From Catenovulum sp. 2E275 (GTDB lineage: Bacteria; Pseudomonadota; Gammaproteobacteria; Enterobacterales; Alteromonadaceae): DNA of 64,000 nt. Each line of letters starts with the position of its first letter. The stretch's first letter is position 1. Both the position numbers and the translations under genes were made by a program. Shown here in pieces: positions 39,493 through 48,216 of the stretch. The stretch lies in NCBI RefSeq assembly GCF_025515275.1, contig NZ_JAOPFU010000003.1:1-64000 (forward strand), written 5' to 3'. Under the pieces are notes generated by a model. The model saw only the letters and a list, made by a program, of their open reading frames with translations, had not been told where the DNA came from and did no database searches.

Positions 39493-42015
39493 ATGACAGC
39501 AACTCGCCGTTCCGGTAAAAAAACTTCCAGCGCTAAAACATCAAATTCAACCGATAATATTTTTGCTCAATTTGATGTGAGCGTTGAGGACTTTAAAGCT
39601 TCTATTGTTAAACATTTACACGTAACCGTAGGTACAGACGAAAATAAAGCCAGCTCTCAAGCTTGGTGGAATGCAACGTGTGCAGCGGTAAACGAGCTAG
39701 TATTTGAACGGGTAACCCGTACCCAAAAAACGCATTATCAAAAAGATACCCGAGCTGTGCATTATTTTTCGCTTGAGTTTTTAATGGGGCGTTTTTTAAA
39801 AAATAACCTGACAAACGTTGGCCTAACTGAAATTGCCGAACAAGCATTAAATGAACTAGGTATTGACTTTAATCATGTTTGTGAAGAAGAGCCAGATATG
39901 GCTCTGGGAAATGGTGGTTTAGGCCGGTTAGCCGCTTGTTTTGTTGATTCACTAGCCACCTTAAATTATCCAGCAATTGGCTATGGCATCCATTACGAAC
40001 ATGGTTTATTCACCCAAGAAATTCAGCATGGCCGTCAGGTTGAAAGACCTGATAGCTGGCGCGAATATGGTAACCCGTGGGAAATTTGCCGACCAGAATC
40101 GATTCAGGAAATTCCATTATATGGTTATGTTGAAACCAAATATGATGATGCCGGAAAAATTCAAAAAGAATGGCATCCGGGTCGCATCATTAAAGGTGTG
40201 CCTTGGGACATTCCGGTCGTAGGTTATGGTGCAAATACAGTTAATATTTTGCGTTTATGGGAAAGCCGAGCTTCTAACTTTTTTAACTGGGATGTATTTA
40301 ATGCTGGTGGTTATTTGGATGCGCAGGTCGAAAACGTTCAAGCCGAAACCATTTCTAAAGTATTATACCCAAATGACAATACTGATGCAGGTAAAGAGCT
40401 GAGATTAATTCAGCAATACTTTTTCTGTGCTTGTTCAATAAAAGATATTATTCGCCGTTATAAACGGGCGCATGGTAATGACTGGAGCAAATTTGTTGAG
40501 CAGGTTGTTATCCAATTAAATGATACGCATCCGGCAATTGCAATTCCTGAGTTGATGCGCATTTTGATTGACCGAGTAGAGCTTGATTGGGATACCGCAT
40601 GGGGTATGTGCCAGCAAATTTTTGCTTATACCAACCATACTCTATTACCCGAAGCGCTTGAAAAATGGTCAGTACGTTTATTTGAAAAAGTATTACCACG
40701 CCATTTAGAAATTATTTACGAAATAAATAGCCGCTTCCTTGAAAATATAGTTGAACAGCATTTCCCTGATAATGACGAGATTAAGCGTAAGTTGTCAATT
40801 ATCGAAGAAGGCAGCGAAAAAATGGTGCGCATGGGGAATCTTTCGGTTATCGGTAGCTTTAAAGTTAACGGCGTTGCACAAATTCACTCTAAGTTGGTTA
40901 AGTCTGATTTATTTCCAGAGTTTGACCAAATTTGGCCGGATAAATTTACCAATGTGACCAATGGGGTGACGCCAAGACGCTGGTTAAAATCCTGTAATCC
41001 AAGATTAGCTGGATTAATTTCTGAGTATGTTGATTTAGATTGGCCGGTGCATTTAGATAAATTACAGGCATTAAAATCTTTAGCGGAAGATAAACAATTT
41101 GCAGATAAATACATGCAGATTAAATTAGAAAACAAACAAGATTTAGCCGCGGTTATTAAAGAATTAACCGATATTGAAGTCGACCCAAATGCTTTATTTG
41201 ATATTCAAATCAAACGATTGCATGAATATAAACGCCAGCAGCTTAATTTAATACATATTATGGCGCTTTATCGTCGTCTGCTACAAAATCCAGATTATGA
41301 TATGCCAAAACGCGTCTTTATTTTTGGCGCAAAAGCCGCACCGGGTTATTACATGGCAAAAGAGATTATTTATGCAATTAATAAAATTGCAGACAAAATT
41401 AATCATGATGAGCGGATTAAAGACAAATTAAAAGTTGTCTTTTTACCTAATTATCGGGTTTCGCTAGCTGAAAAAATGATCCCTGCGGCTGATGTATCAG
41501 AGCAGATTTCATTGGCTGGTAAAGAAGCATCCGGTACGGGTAATATGAAGCTGGCTTTAAATGGTGCTATTACAATTGGTACTTTAGATGGTGCTAATAT
41601 TGAAATTGCCGAAGAAGCTGGCGACGATAATGTTGTTATTTTTGGTCTTGATGTTGATCAAGTAAAAGAGCTTAAAAATCAAGGTTATAATCCGTGGGAT
41701 TATTATTATGCTAACGCAGAAATTAAAGCGGTTTTAGACTGGTTTGATACCGACTATTTCACTCCGGGTAAACCGGGTGAGTTAGCTGAAATTAAGCGTA
41801 ATTTACTCGACTATGGCGATAATTATTTAACACTGGCTGATTTCGAAAGTTATTCTGATGCGCATAAAAAAATTGATGCTTTATATCAGGATAAAGCCAA
41901 GTGGGCAAAAATGGCGATTATCAATACCGCGACTATGGGTAAATTTAACTCTGATCGCTCAATTCAGGATTATGTAAATAATATCTGGTCTTTAGGCGAA
42001 TGTAATATTGGTTAA
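39493..42015 (+). CDS. glgP: Glycogen/starch/alpha-glucan phosphorylase
   Basis: 840 aa. It releases glucose 1-phosphate from alpha-1,4-glucans. The PLP lysine is in EASGTGNMKLALNGA; QLNDTHPAIAIPELMR, KAAPGYYMAKEII and NVTNGVTPRRWL are signature regions. I choose ATG 39493 after AAAGGATT; the frame stays open 38 codons upstream but runs through the inverted repeat at 39369-39425, so that part is not coding. The product feeds Pgm, encoded upstream. No glgA, glgB or glgC gene is visible nearby, so the substrate may be stored glycogen or imported maltodextrin. Confidence 0.96.
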   Translation: MTATRRSGKKTSSAKTSNSTDNIFAQFDVSVEDFKASIVKHLHVTVGTDENKASSQAWWNATCAAVNELVFERVTRTQKTHYQKDTRAVHYFSLEFLMGRFLKNNLTNVGLTEIAEQALNELGIDFNHVCEEEPDMALGNGGLGRLAACFVDSLATLNYPAIGYGIHYEHGLFTQEIQHGRQVERPDSWREYGNPWEICRPESIQEIPLYGYVETKYDDAGKIQKEWHPGRIIKGVPWDIPVVGYGANTVNILRLWESRASNFFNWDVFNAGGYLDAQVENVQAETISKVLYPNDNTDAGKELRLIQQYFFCACSIKDIIRRYKRAHGNDWSKFVEQVVIQLNDTHPAIAIPELMRILIDRVELDWDTAWGMCQQIFAYTNHTLLPEALEKWSVRLFEKVLPRHLEIIYEINSRFLENIVEQHFPDNDEIKRKLSIIEEGSEKMVRMGNLSVIGSFKVNGVAQIHSKLVKSDLFPEFDQIWPDKFTNVTNGVTPRRWLKSCNPRLAGLISEYVDLDWPVHLDKLQALKSLAEDKQFADKYMQIKLENKQDLAAVIKELTDIEVDPNALFDIQIKRLHEYKRQQLNLIHIMALYRRLLQNPDYDMPKRVFIFGAKAAPGYYMAKEIIYAINKIADKINHDERIKDKLKVVFLPNYRVSLAEKMIPAADVSEQISLAGKEASGTGNMKLALNGAITIGTLDGANIEIAEEAGDDNVVIFGLDVDQVKELKNQGYNPWDYYYANAEIKAVLDWFDTDYFTPGKPGELAEIKRNLLDYGDNYLTLADFESYSDAHKKIDALYQDKAKWAKMAIINTATMGKFNSDRSIQDYVNNIWSLGECNIG

Positions 42016-42036
42016 AGATACTTTGAATTGCATTAT

Positions 42037-42067
42037 AAAAAGAGCGGTTTTAAACCGCTCTTTTTGT
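42037..42067 (+). terminator. Terminator after glgP
   Basis: AAAAAGAGCGGTTT pairs with AAACCGCTCTTTTT with a 1-2-nt loop and a T run. Confidence 0.93.
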
Positions 42068-42093
42068 TTAGAAAAATCATCTAAAGGCTCATT

Positions 42094-42810
42094 ATGTCTG
42101 AATTAATCACGGTTTTATTACTCACCTTAATGGCTGGACTGGCTATGCCGCTGGGCGGATTATTAGCCTGTATTGAACACATCCGCCCGTGCTGGCTCGA
42201 AAACGAGTTAAGGCACGCCATTATTGCATTTGGTGGTGGCGCATTGTTAGCTGCTATTGCACTTGTGCTGGTGCCGGATGGAATTAAACATTTAAGTTTA
42301 ATTCCCGCGGTCGTGTTTTTTTTATTAGGTGGGCTTGGCTTTATGTTGCTGGACATTGCCTTATATAAATTTAATACACCAGCCAGTCAGTTAGCGGCTA
42401 TGTTATCTGACTTTTTGCCAGAATCTATCGCTCTGGGAGCTGCATTTGCAATGGGTGGGAATACCGGTATTTTATTGGCTATTATCATCGCTTTACAGAA
42501 CTTACCAGAAGGTTTTAATGCTTATCGTGAATTAAAACAGGGCAGTCACTTTAGCGGTACACGCATTATTTTGTTATTTACCTTATTAGCGTTAGCCGGA
42601 CCTGTGGCTGGTTCCATTGGTTATTTTTATCTTGCTGAGCAAACTCAAATTTTAGCCGGTATTATGTTATTTGCTGCTGGTGGTATTTTATATTCGGTAT
42701 TTCAGGACATAGCGCCACAAGCCAAACTGGATAAACACTGGCTGCCAACTTTTGGTGCTGTGCTGGGTTTTACATTAGGTTTAGCTGGCTATATAGTCAC
42801 AAACGGGTAA
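42094..42810 (+). CDS. ZIP-family-like metal transporter with altered ligand residues
   Basis: 238 aa, seven to eight hydrophobic spans. The ZIP-family tandem motif occurs as SDFLPESIALG in the fourth span and IALQNLPEGFNAY in the fifth. Canonical family members have HNxPEG in both; here the leading histidines are replaced by Asp and Gln, while the Pro-Glu pairs remain. It may therefore transport a different ion or have changed selectivity. Its neighbours (glgP, an SDR) give no functional hint. Separated from glgP by a terminator. Confidence 0.8.
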   Translation: MSELITVLLLTLMAGLAMPLGGLLACIEHIRPCWLENELRHAIIAFGGGALLAAIALVLVPDGIKHLSLIPAVVFFLLGGLGFMLLDIALYKFNTPASQLAAMLSDFLPESIALGAAFAMGGNTGILLAIIIALQNLPEGFNAYRELKQGSHFSGTRIILLFTLLALAGPVAGSIGYFYLAEQTQILAGIMLFAAGGILYSVFQDIAPQAKLDKHWLPTFGAVLGFTLGLAGYIVTNG

Positions 42811-42858
42811 ATTTCATTTCTAAAAAACTAAAACCATACTAAAACAAAAGATAAATTT

Positions 42859-43557
42859 ATGACTCAACAACATATTTTAATTACTGGCGCATCTTCTGGT
42901 ATTGGCCGTGAACTGGCCATTATCGCAAGCCATGCGGGTTTTAAATTAAGCTTATGTGGCCGTAATCAGGATAAGTTAAATACCACATTAAGTGCTTTAA
43001 AAGCAGATTCTCAGGTTTTTTCAGACAGTTTTTGTGTAACAGATTTAAACGCCTGCAAACAATTTGTGCAGCAAAGTGAAGCTAAATTTGGGACTGTTGA
43101 TATTTTAATTAACTGCGCTGGATTAAATAGTGCAAGAGGTCAGGGTGACGAAATCGACTTAGCTGATTTAGATTGGATGATGAAAATCAATTGTTATGCT
43201 CCAATTGCCTTTATGCAGGCGGTATTGCCAAAAATGAAAGCACAACAGCAAGGCAGTATTTTAAACGTGTTATCGACTGTTTGTTTATACGCTAACCCCG
43301 GTATTTCTGCCTATACAGCCTCAAAAACGGCGATTGATGCCTATACCAAAGTAATGCGTAAAGAGCTTAAAGCTTCACATATTAAAGTTTTATCAATTTA
43401 CCCTGGCGGGGTTGATACTGAATTTAGAGCGGCTCAGCGTCCGCAATACCTAACTGCTTATGCGGTGGCTAAAGCGTGTTTTCAAATGTTGGATTCAGAT
43501 CAAAATACACATATTCATGAGTTGGTGCTTAGACCTGAAGTTGAAAATAATTTTTAA
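42859..43557 (+). CDS. Short-chain dehydrogenase/reductase
   Basis: 232 aa Rossmann enzyme. Cofactor motif TGASSGIG (9-16), NCAG (85-88), and catalytic Asn111, Ser139, Tyr152 and Lys156 (YTASK) are present: a classical SDR. The substrate is unknown. It follows the ZIP-like gene by 48 bp on the same strand and may be co-transcribed. Shorter than most FabG-like SDRs at the C-terminus, where the substrate loop (YPGGVDTEFRAAQRP) is followed by a compact end. Confidence 0.88.
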   Translation: MTQQHILITGASSGIGRELAIIASHAGFKLSLCGRNQDKLNTTLSALKADSQVFSDSFCVTDLNACKQFVQQSEAKFGTVDILINCAGLNSARGQGDEIDLADLDWMMKINCYAPIAFMQAVLPKMKAQQQGSILNVLSTVCLYANPGISAYTASKTAIDAYTKVMRKELKASHIKVLSIYPGGVDTEFRAAQRPQYLTAYAVAKACFQMLDSDQNTHIHELVLRPEVENNF

Positions 43558-43743
43558 AAAATGAATAAGCCTAAATTAAACTGATTGTTTTTAATTATGA
43601 ATTATCGCTAATATAAAAAATAAGTTAATCAATTAGATAAAATATTCTGCTGGTGGTTTTTGCGTTTGGCCAAACCGCTAGCATTAATATAATGATAAGA
43701 CAGCATTAGCTGTCTAAACAAAAAACAAAACAAAGGAATTGCA

Positions 43744-44088
43744 ATGAAAAAATTAATTACCCCTCTTTCAATATCTACTTTATTTTTTACAAATCTAGCT
43801 TTTGCCGATTACCGAGTAGAGGCTAAATTTTACGAGGAAAACCAGTTAGTCAGTGCGCCTAGTTTAGTTGTAAAACCGGAAGTTGAAGCATTAATCAATT
43901 TAAAAGATGAATCAACTTTTTCAGTTGTCGCTAAAGAGGTGAATTCAAACATTGTTCATTTAAACTTTAATCGTCAATACAAAAACCAGAAAATGTCGCT
44001 GTCTACATCTGTTTTGTTAAATAAGGAAACCACACTTAATATCAATGGCAACACTGTTTCTATTTTAATTTCAGAAGTCAGTAGCTAA
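43744..44088 (+). CDS. Small exported protein of unknown function
   Basis: 114 aa. Signal peptide MKKLITPLSISTLFFTNLAF ending AFA|DY after residue 21; the mature part of 93 residues is predicted mostly beta (alternating VEALINLKDESTFSVVAKEV-like strands) and has no cysteines. No family recognised. AAAGGAAT precedes the ATG. Its own transcription unit: a hairpin lies upstream at 43697-43714 (AGACAGC/GCTGTCT) and terminator-like hairpins follow. Confidence 0.72.
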   Translation: MKKLITPLSISTLFFTNLAFADYRVEAKFYEENQLVSAPSLVVKPEVEALINLKDESTFSVVAKEVNSNIVHLNFNRQYKNQKMSLSTSVLLNKETTLNINGNTVSILISEVSS

Positions 44089-44151
44089 AAAACTTAAAAG
44101 CAAAATGCAGAGCGGGTTAAAAATCGGCAGGATACCCGCTTTAAAAGGATT

Positions 44152-44186
44152 AAACCGACATTAGCTGACACCAAGGTCGGTTTTTA
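44152..44186 (+). terminator. Terminator-like hairpins after the small exported protein
   Basis: AAACCGAC (44152-44159) pairs with GTCGGTTT (44176-44183) followed by TT. An earlier hairpin AGCGGGT/ACCCGCT lies at 44111-44140. They separate this gene from convergent cpxA. Confidence 0.65.
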
Positions 44187-44222
44187 GTTCAAGCTCGCTA
44201 AGTTTATTATGTGCAGTTCAGA

Positions 44223-45614
44223 TTATTTAGGTAACTGAATACAAACCGATAAACCCGTTGGTTTAATATTTTTAGCGTTAATTTTGCCTTTATGCCGGTT
44301 AATTGCTTTTTGCGCTATAGCTAAACCTAAACCAGTTCCGCCGGAGTTTCTTTCTCTGGCTTTAGCAACCCGATAAAATGGCGTAAAAATTTTATCGATT
44401 TCAGATTCATTTACCCCCGGCCCATTATCGATAATATTAATTTGAATATTATCCTGTCCCTCGGTCAATTTTATTGCTATTTCTCCCTGATTTGGGCTGT
44501 ACTTAATAGCGTTACGGATAATATTTTCAAGCGCTGTATTCAGCAGCATCGCATCGGCTGTTAACAGACAGGATTGAGGTAAATCAGCCATTAGTTTTAT
44601 TTGTTTTTGTTCAGCTTCTAATTCGGCCGAACGAATAATACTTTTTAACAGCAAGCTGAGATCGTGTGTATCTAAATCCAGCGCTAACTCTTCGTTTTCA
44701 AGCCTTGCTAGTCTAAGCACATTAGAAATCATTTCATCTAGCTTATGAATTTCGCTTTCAATTCGGTTAAGTTGTTTTTCGCAATCATGTGGGTTTTTAA
44801 TGGCCAGTGCCAGTGCTAATTCTAAACGGGTTAGGGGCGTTCGTAATTCGTGTGATACATCGCCCAACAAACGTTTATGTAATTCAAACTGAGTTTCAAG
44901 CTTTTCGGCCATATTGTTAAAATCACGCGCTAAATCGCCAATTTCGTCATGGCGTTTAGCTATTTTATCAATTCTGTGGCTTAAATCGCCCCCCGCTAAA
45001 GCGTGGCTTGAGTTACGTAATTTACTAATTGGTACACTTAAATTCCGGGCTATGAGCCAACAGGGAATAATAGTAACTAAAGCGGCTAATAATAACTTTA
45101 AGCTCTCTGGCATGCGCCATAATAATTTATAAAACTCATTTCTGGATTTAACTTTGTAGGCAATAAATAAGCTGTAAGTATTGTTATTATCCGTGATGGA
45201 AACCGGACCTGTTAATAAAAACTTATCTAACCTAACCTGTAATTTTTTATCGGCAATTGCCAAATGGGTGAGTTTTCGTTCCGGTATGTCTTTGGGTAAA
45301 TGTTTTGGAAATAAAGTATGTTTGCTGTTTTCGGCTTTTAAAATATAAAAGCGACTGCGTGAGTCACCTTGCAGGCGTTTCAATTTTTCAATTAAATCCC
45401 GGTTTGGTCTTTCGGTGAGTTTTTTTTCTGCATATTCAAGCTGGGCAACTTGAAAACCATCTGCCGGTTTTACCCCTTCAATTTGTGATAACTGATCGCT
45501 GACAAATAATACCAACCAGATAAGAATCACTACCGATCCCCAAAACCCTAAAAACAGGCGACCAAATAAATGGTTAAATGGATTTAATTTACGAATAGAA
45601 AAAGACGACTTCAT
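44223..45614 (-). CDS. cpxA: Envelope-stress sensor histidine kinase CpxA
   Basis: 463 aa from ATG 45614 (GAG upstream, 4 bp after the cpxR stop); an in-frame TTG six codons earlier is less likely. One transmembrane span (about 20-40), a periplasmic sensor region, a second span (about 172-190), HAMP, HisKA with His255 in LGDVSHELRTPLTRLE, and an HATPase domain (N-box LENIIRNAIKYS, NGPGV, GGTGLGLAIAQKAI). Domain order and the neighbouring cpxR and cpxP-like genes support CpxA rather than another OmpR-class kinase. Confidence 0.9.
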   Translation of the reverse strand: MKSSFSIRKLNPFNHLFGRLFLGFWGSVVILIWLVLFVSDQLSQIEGVKPADGFQVAQLEYAEKKLTERPNRDLIEKLKRLQGDSRSRFYILKAENSKHTLFPKHLPKDIPERKLTHLAIADKKLQVRLDKFLLTGPVSITDNNNTYSLFIAYKVKSRNEFYKLLWRMPESLKLLLAALVTIIPCWLIARNLSVPISKLRNSSHALAGGDLSHRIDKIAKRHDEIGDLARDFNNMAEKLETQFELHKRLLGDVSHELRTPLTRLELALALAIKNPHDCEKQLNRIESEIHKLDEMISNVLRLARLENEELALDLDTHDLSLLLKSIIRSAELEAEQKQIKLMADLPQSCLLTADAMLLNTALENIIRNAIKYSPNQGEIAIKLTEGQDNIQINIIDNGPGVNESEIDKIFTPFYRVAKARERNSGGTGLGLAIAQKAINRHKGKINAKNIKPTGLSVCIQLPK

Positions 45615-45618
45615 ACTT

Positions 45619-46308
45619 TTACTCGGTTTCAATTAATAAACGGTAACCTGCGCCACGCACAGTTTTAATCTGAATATTGGGATCGCCTTTTAGTTTTTTC
45701 CGTAAATTGCTGATATGCATATCTATACTGCGATCAAATTGCATTAAGTCGCGGCCAAGTATTTCTTTACTGAGCGCCTCTTTGCTAATTAATTGGCCTA
45801 AATGTTTGAACAAATAAACTAAAAACTGATATTCGGTGCCGGTTAATTCAATTTCCTGATGATCGAGCTGAACGCTGTGGCTGTTATGATCTATGGTAAC
45901 TTTACCCAATTGGCTGTAGCTTTGATTATTTTGCTCGTTAGCATATTCAAAACGGCGCAATATCGCTTTTATCCTTGCTAATAATTCACGATGGTTGAAA
46001 GGTTTAGGCAGGTAATCGTCCGCACCCAGTTCTAATCCTAAAATTCGGTCAAAATCGTCACCACGAGCGGTTAACATTAGTACCGGTGTTTTAGAAAACT
46101 GACGGATTCGTTTTAATGTTTCAAATCCATCAATGCCGGGCAGCATGACATCTAATAAAATTAAGTCGATATTCTGTTGTTTTAGCTTGTCTATTCCAAT
46201 CAGGCCGGTTTCAGCGGTATCGCAAATAAGTCCGTCTGTACTTAAATATTCTGCTAATAGTTCAGACAATGAAAGATCATCTTCGATAATCAAAATCTGT
46301 TTATTCAT
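45619..46308 (-). CDS. cpxR: Envelope-stress response regulator CpxR
   Basis: 229 aa OmpR/PhoB-family regulator. Receiver: Asp10/Asp11, phospho-acceptor Asp53 (LLDVMLPGIDG), switch Thr in LMLTARGDD, Lys in YLPKPFN. C-terminal winged helix ends with IKTVRGAGYRLL. Length matches CpxR (232). First gene of cpxRA, divergent from the cpxP-like gene, with a CpxR-type direct repeat between them that could control both directions. Confidence 0.92.
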   Translation of the reverse strand: MNKQILIIEDDLSLSELLAEYLSTDGLICDTAETGLIGIDKLKQQNIDLILLDVMLPGIDGFETLKRIRQFSKTPVLMLTARGDDFDRILGLELGADDYLPKPFNHRELLARIKAILRRFEYANEQNNQSYSQLGKVTIDHNSHSVQLDHQEIELTGTEYQFLVYLFKHLGQLISKEALSKEILGRDLMQFDRSIDMHISNLRKKLKGDPNIQIKTVRGAGYRLLIETE

Positions 46309-46472
46309 TACTGGTTTGACTCACTAATAACTTAATTTGACTTCATTTTCTAATAAGGTACTTTTTCTTATAACAGCGCGAATTCAACGTAATTATAAAG
46401 GAAAACAACCACTAGAAAGTAATTTGTATATCCAGAGTTAACTATACCTGCGTATCTATAGGACGCAACGAA

Positions 46473-46488
46473 TTTACGCTACCTTTAC
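46473..46488 (-). promoter_or_regulatory. CpxR box between cpxR and cpxP
   Basis: TTTAC-GCTACC-TTTAC reads GTAAA-N6-GTAAA on the minus strand, the CpxR direct-repeat consensus (GTAAA, 4-8 bp, GTAAA). It lies 95 bp upstream of the cpxP-like start and 165 bp from the cpxR start. Confidence 0.75.
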
Positions 46489-46582
46489 ACTTTGCTTTCA
46501 GATTCTTTGAATTGTTTTAGTTAGACTTTAGCTGTACTCAACAAATTTTGAGTTTTTATCGCGAATAATAAAGGTGACTAAA

Positions 46583-47080
46583 ATGACAATATTTAAACAT
46601 TCTACAAAAGCAGTTGCAGCGGTTGTGTTATCAAGCATGTTATTAGGTGGGGTTGCTTACGCTAAACATGATGAACATAAACGAGGCGGGTTTGGTGGCA
46701 AGCACCAAATGCATAAATTATCCCGAGTGTTAGATTTAACTGATGAGCAAAAAACACAAATCAAAGCGATTTTTGAGCAGCATAAAGCTGATAAACAATC
46801 GGGCGATAATCAGTTAGCTAAAGATTATCACCTTGCTTTAACTGAATTAACTTATAGCCAGAATTATTCTGATCAGGCTGTACGTGATCTTTATTTACAG
46901 TATCAGGATGTGTTTGTTGAAAAAACAGTGAAGCGCGCTAATTTAGAGCATCAAATAAACGCGGTATTAACACCAGAGCAAATTGAAAAGAAAAAAGCAT
47001 TAAAAGCTAAGTTTGATCGCAAAAAGCGTGATGGTAAAGATCGCGACCGTAAAGATCGTCAGGCAAAAGAATCAGAATAA
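46583..47080 (+). CDS. cpxP: Spy/CpxP-family periplasmic chaperone
   Basis: 165 aa from ATG 46583, six bases after AAGGTG; an in-frame GTG overlaps that ribosome-binding site and is rejected. Signal peptide cleaved near AYA|KH (residue 27). The mature helical protein has the two LTxxQ motifs of the Spy/CpxP family: LTDEQ (52-56) and LTPEQ (129-133). The tail is extremely charged (KFDRKKRDGKDRDRKDRQ). CpxP restrains CpxA and helps clear misfolded proteins. Orientation opposite to cpxRA matches E. coli. Spy is the alternative family name. Confidence 0.88.
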   Translation: MTIFKHSTKAVAAVVLSSMLLGGVAYAKHDEHKRGGFGGKHQMHKLSRVLDLTDEQKTQIKAIFEQHKADKQSGDNQLAKDYHLALTELTYSQNYSDQAVRDLYLQYQDVFVEKTVKRANLEHQINAVLTPEQIEKKKALKAKFDRKKRDGKDRDRKDRQAKESE

Positions 47081-47133
47081 GCTGGTCCGCTCTGCCGTTT
47101 AAACTGGTAGATAACAGAGAAAATACATGAGCT

Positions 47134-47168
47134 AAAAAGGCAAACTCTGAGTTTGCCTTTTTTCTTTT
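47134..47168 (+). terminator. Terminator after cpxP
   Basis: AAAAAGGCAAACTC-TGA-GTTTGCCTTTTTT, a strong stem plus T run. Confidence 0.93.
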
Positions 47169-47248
47169 AGTTTTATGCTGATAAATACTTTTCTCATCCT
47201 AAAAGCTAAGTTACTCTACAAATATTATTATCTTATTTATTGGTTTGC

Positions 47249-48154
47249 ATGGATAAATTACCTAGTTTACGTAACTTACAATATTTAATTAAATTACATG
47301 AGCTTAAAAGTTTTAATAAAGCGGCAGAGGCCTGTTTTGTCAGTCAGTCAACATTAAGCTCTGGGATTCAAAACTTAGAAGATCAGCTTGAAGGACAGTT
47401 AATTGAGCGCGATCATAAATCGTTTGTATTTACTCAGTTAGGCGAAGAGCTGGTTGATATGGCCAAAAGTATTGTGCAACAGGCTTCAGAGCTAAAAGCT
47501 TGCGCCACTGCACGTCAATCACCTATGTCTGGATTAATTAAATTAGGCTGTATTCCAACCATTGCGCCGTTTTTATTTAAACCAGTATTTGCCGCTTGTC
47601 GCGAAGAATATCCTGAGCTGAGATTACAGTTGATTGAAGATACTACCGAAAACTTATTAACTTTGCTGGAATCGGGTGAAATTGATTGTGCATTAATGGC
47701 ATTACCGGTTGATATTAATGGATTTCATTCTAAATTTTTGGGGCAAGATAAATTTTGGTTAGCGGCTCATAAGCAATACCAGCAAGCGAATCAGGATAAT
47801 TTTAGTTATGACAATCTGCCGGATGAGAGCATCTTTTTATTACAATCTGAGCATTGTTTAACTCAGCATGCGGTTTCGGCTTGTCAGCTCGTTAATCGGG
47901 CTAAAATCAGCACTATGTCGGCTACCAGTTTGCACACTTTGGTCTCTATGGCTGAATGTTTAAAAGGGGCGACTTTTGTACCGCAAATGGCATTAAGTGC
48001 CGGATTATTAGAAGAATCTGATTTAGTATTATTGCAACCAACGGCTGAAGCTGCCAGCCGGGATATTGCTTTGGTTTGGCGACAAACAACCCGTAGAGCA
48101 AAAACATTTAGTTTGTTTTCGGCGTTAATTACCGAACAACTTAATACCAAGTAA
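47249..48154 (+). CDS. oxyR: Hydrogen-peroxide-sensing regulator OxyR
   Basis: 301 aa LysR-family protein; E. coli OxyR has 305. The redox pair is Cys203 and Cys212 in SEHCLTQHAVSAC, with the same 8-residue spacing as E. coli Cys199 and Cys208. N-terminal helix-turn-helix reads SFNKAAEACFVSQSTLSSGI. On oxidation it activates catalase, peroxiredoxin and iron-control genes, none of which are in this window. ATG 47249 is chosen over an in-frame TTG three codons upstream. The ribosome-binding site is weak. Confidence 0.95.
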   Translation: MDKLPSLRNLQYLIKLHELKSFNKAAEACFVSQSTLSSGIQNLEDQLEGQLIERDHKSFVFTQLGEELVDMAKSIVQQASELKACATARQSPMSGLIKLGCIPTIAPFLFKPVFAACREEYPELRLQLIEDTTENLLTLLESGEIDCALMALPVDINGFHSKFLGQDKFWLAAHKQYQQANQDNFSYDNLPDESIFLLQSEHCLTQHAVSACQLVNRAKISTMSATSLHTLVSMAECLKGATFVPQMALSAGLLEESDLVLLQPTAEAASRDIALVWRQTTRRAKTFSLFSALITEQLNTK

Positions 48155-48166
48155 TTCTGTTAGAAC

Positions 48167-48198
48167 CAAAAAAGCCGGAATATTCCGGCTTTTTTATT
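48167..48198. terminator. Bidirectional terminator between oxyR and rdgC
   Basis: AAAAAAGCCGGAAT pairs with ATTCCGGCTTTTTT; it serves both convergent genes. Confidence 0.93.
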
Positions 48199-48216
48199 TG
48201 AGCATAATGTCAGCAA

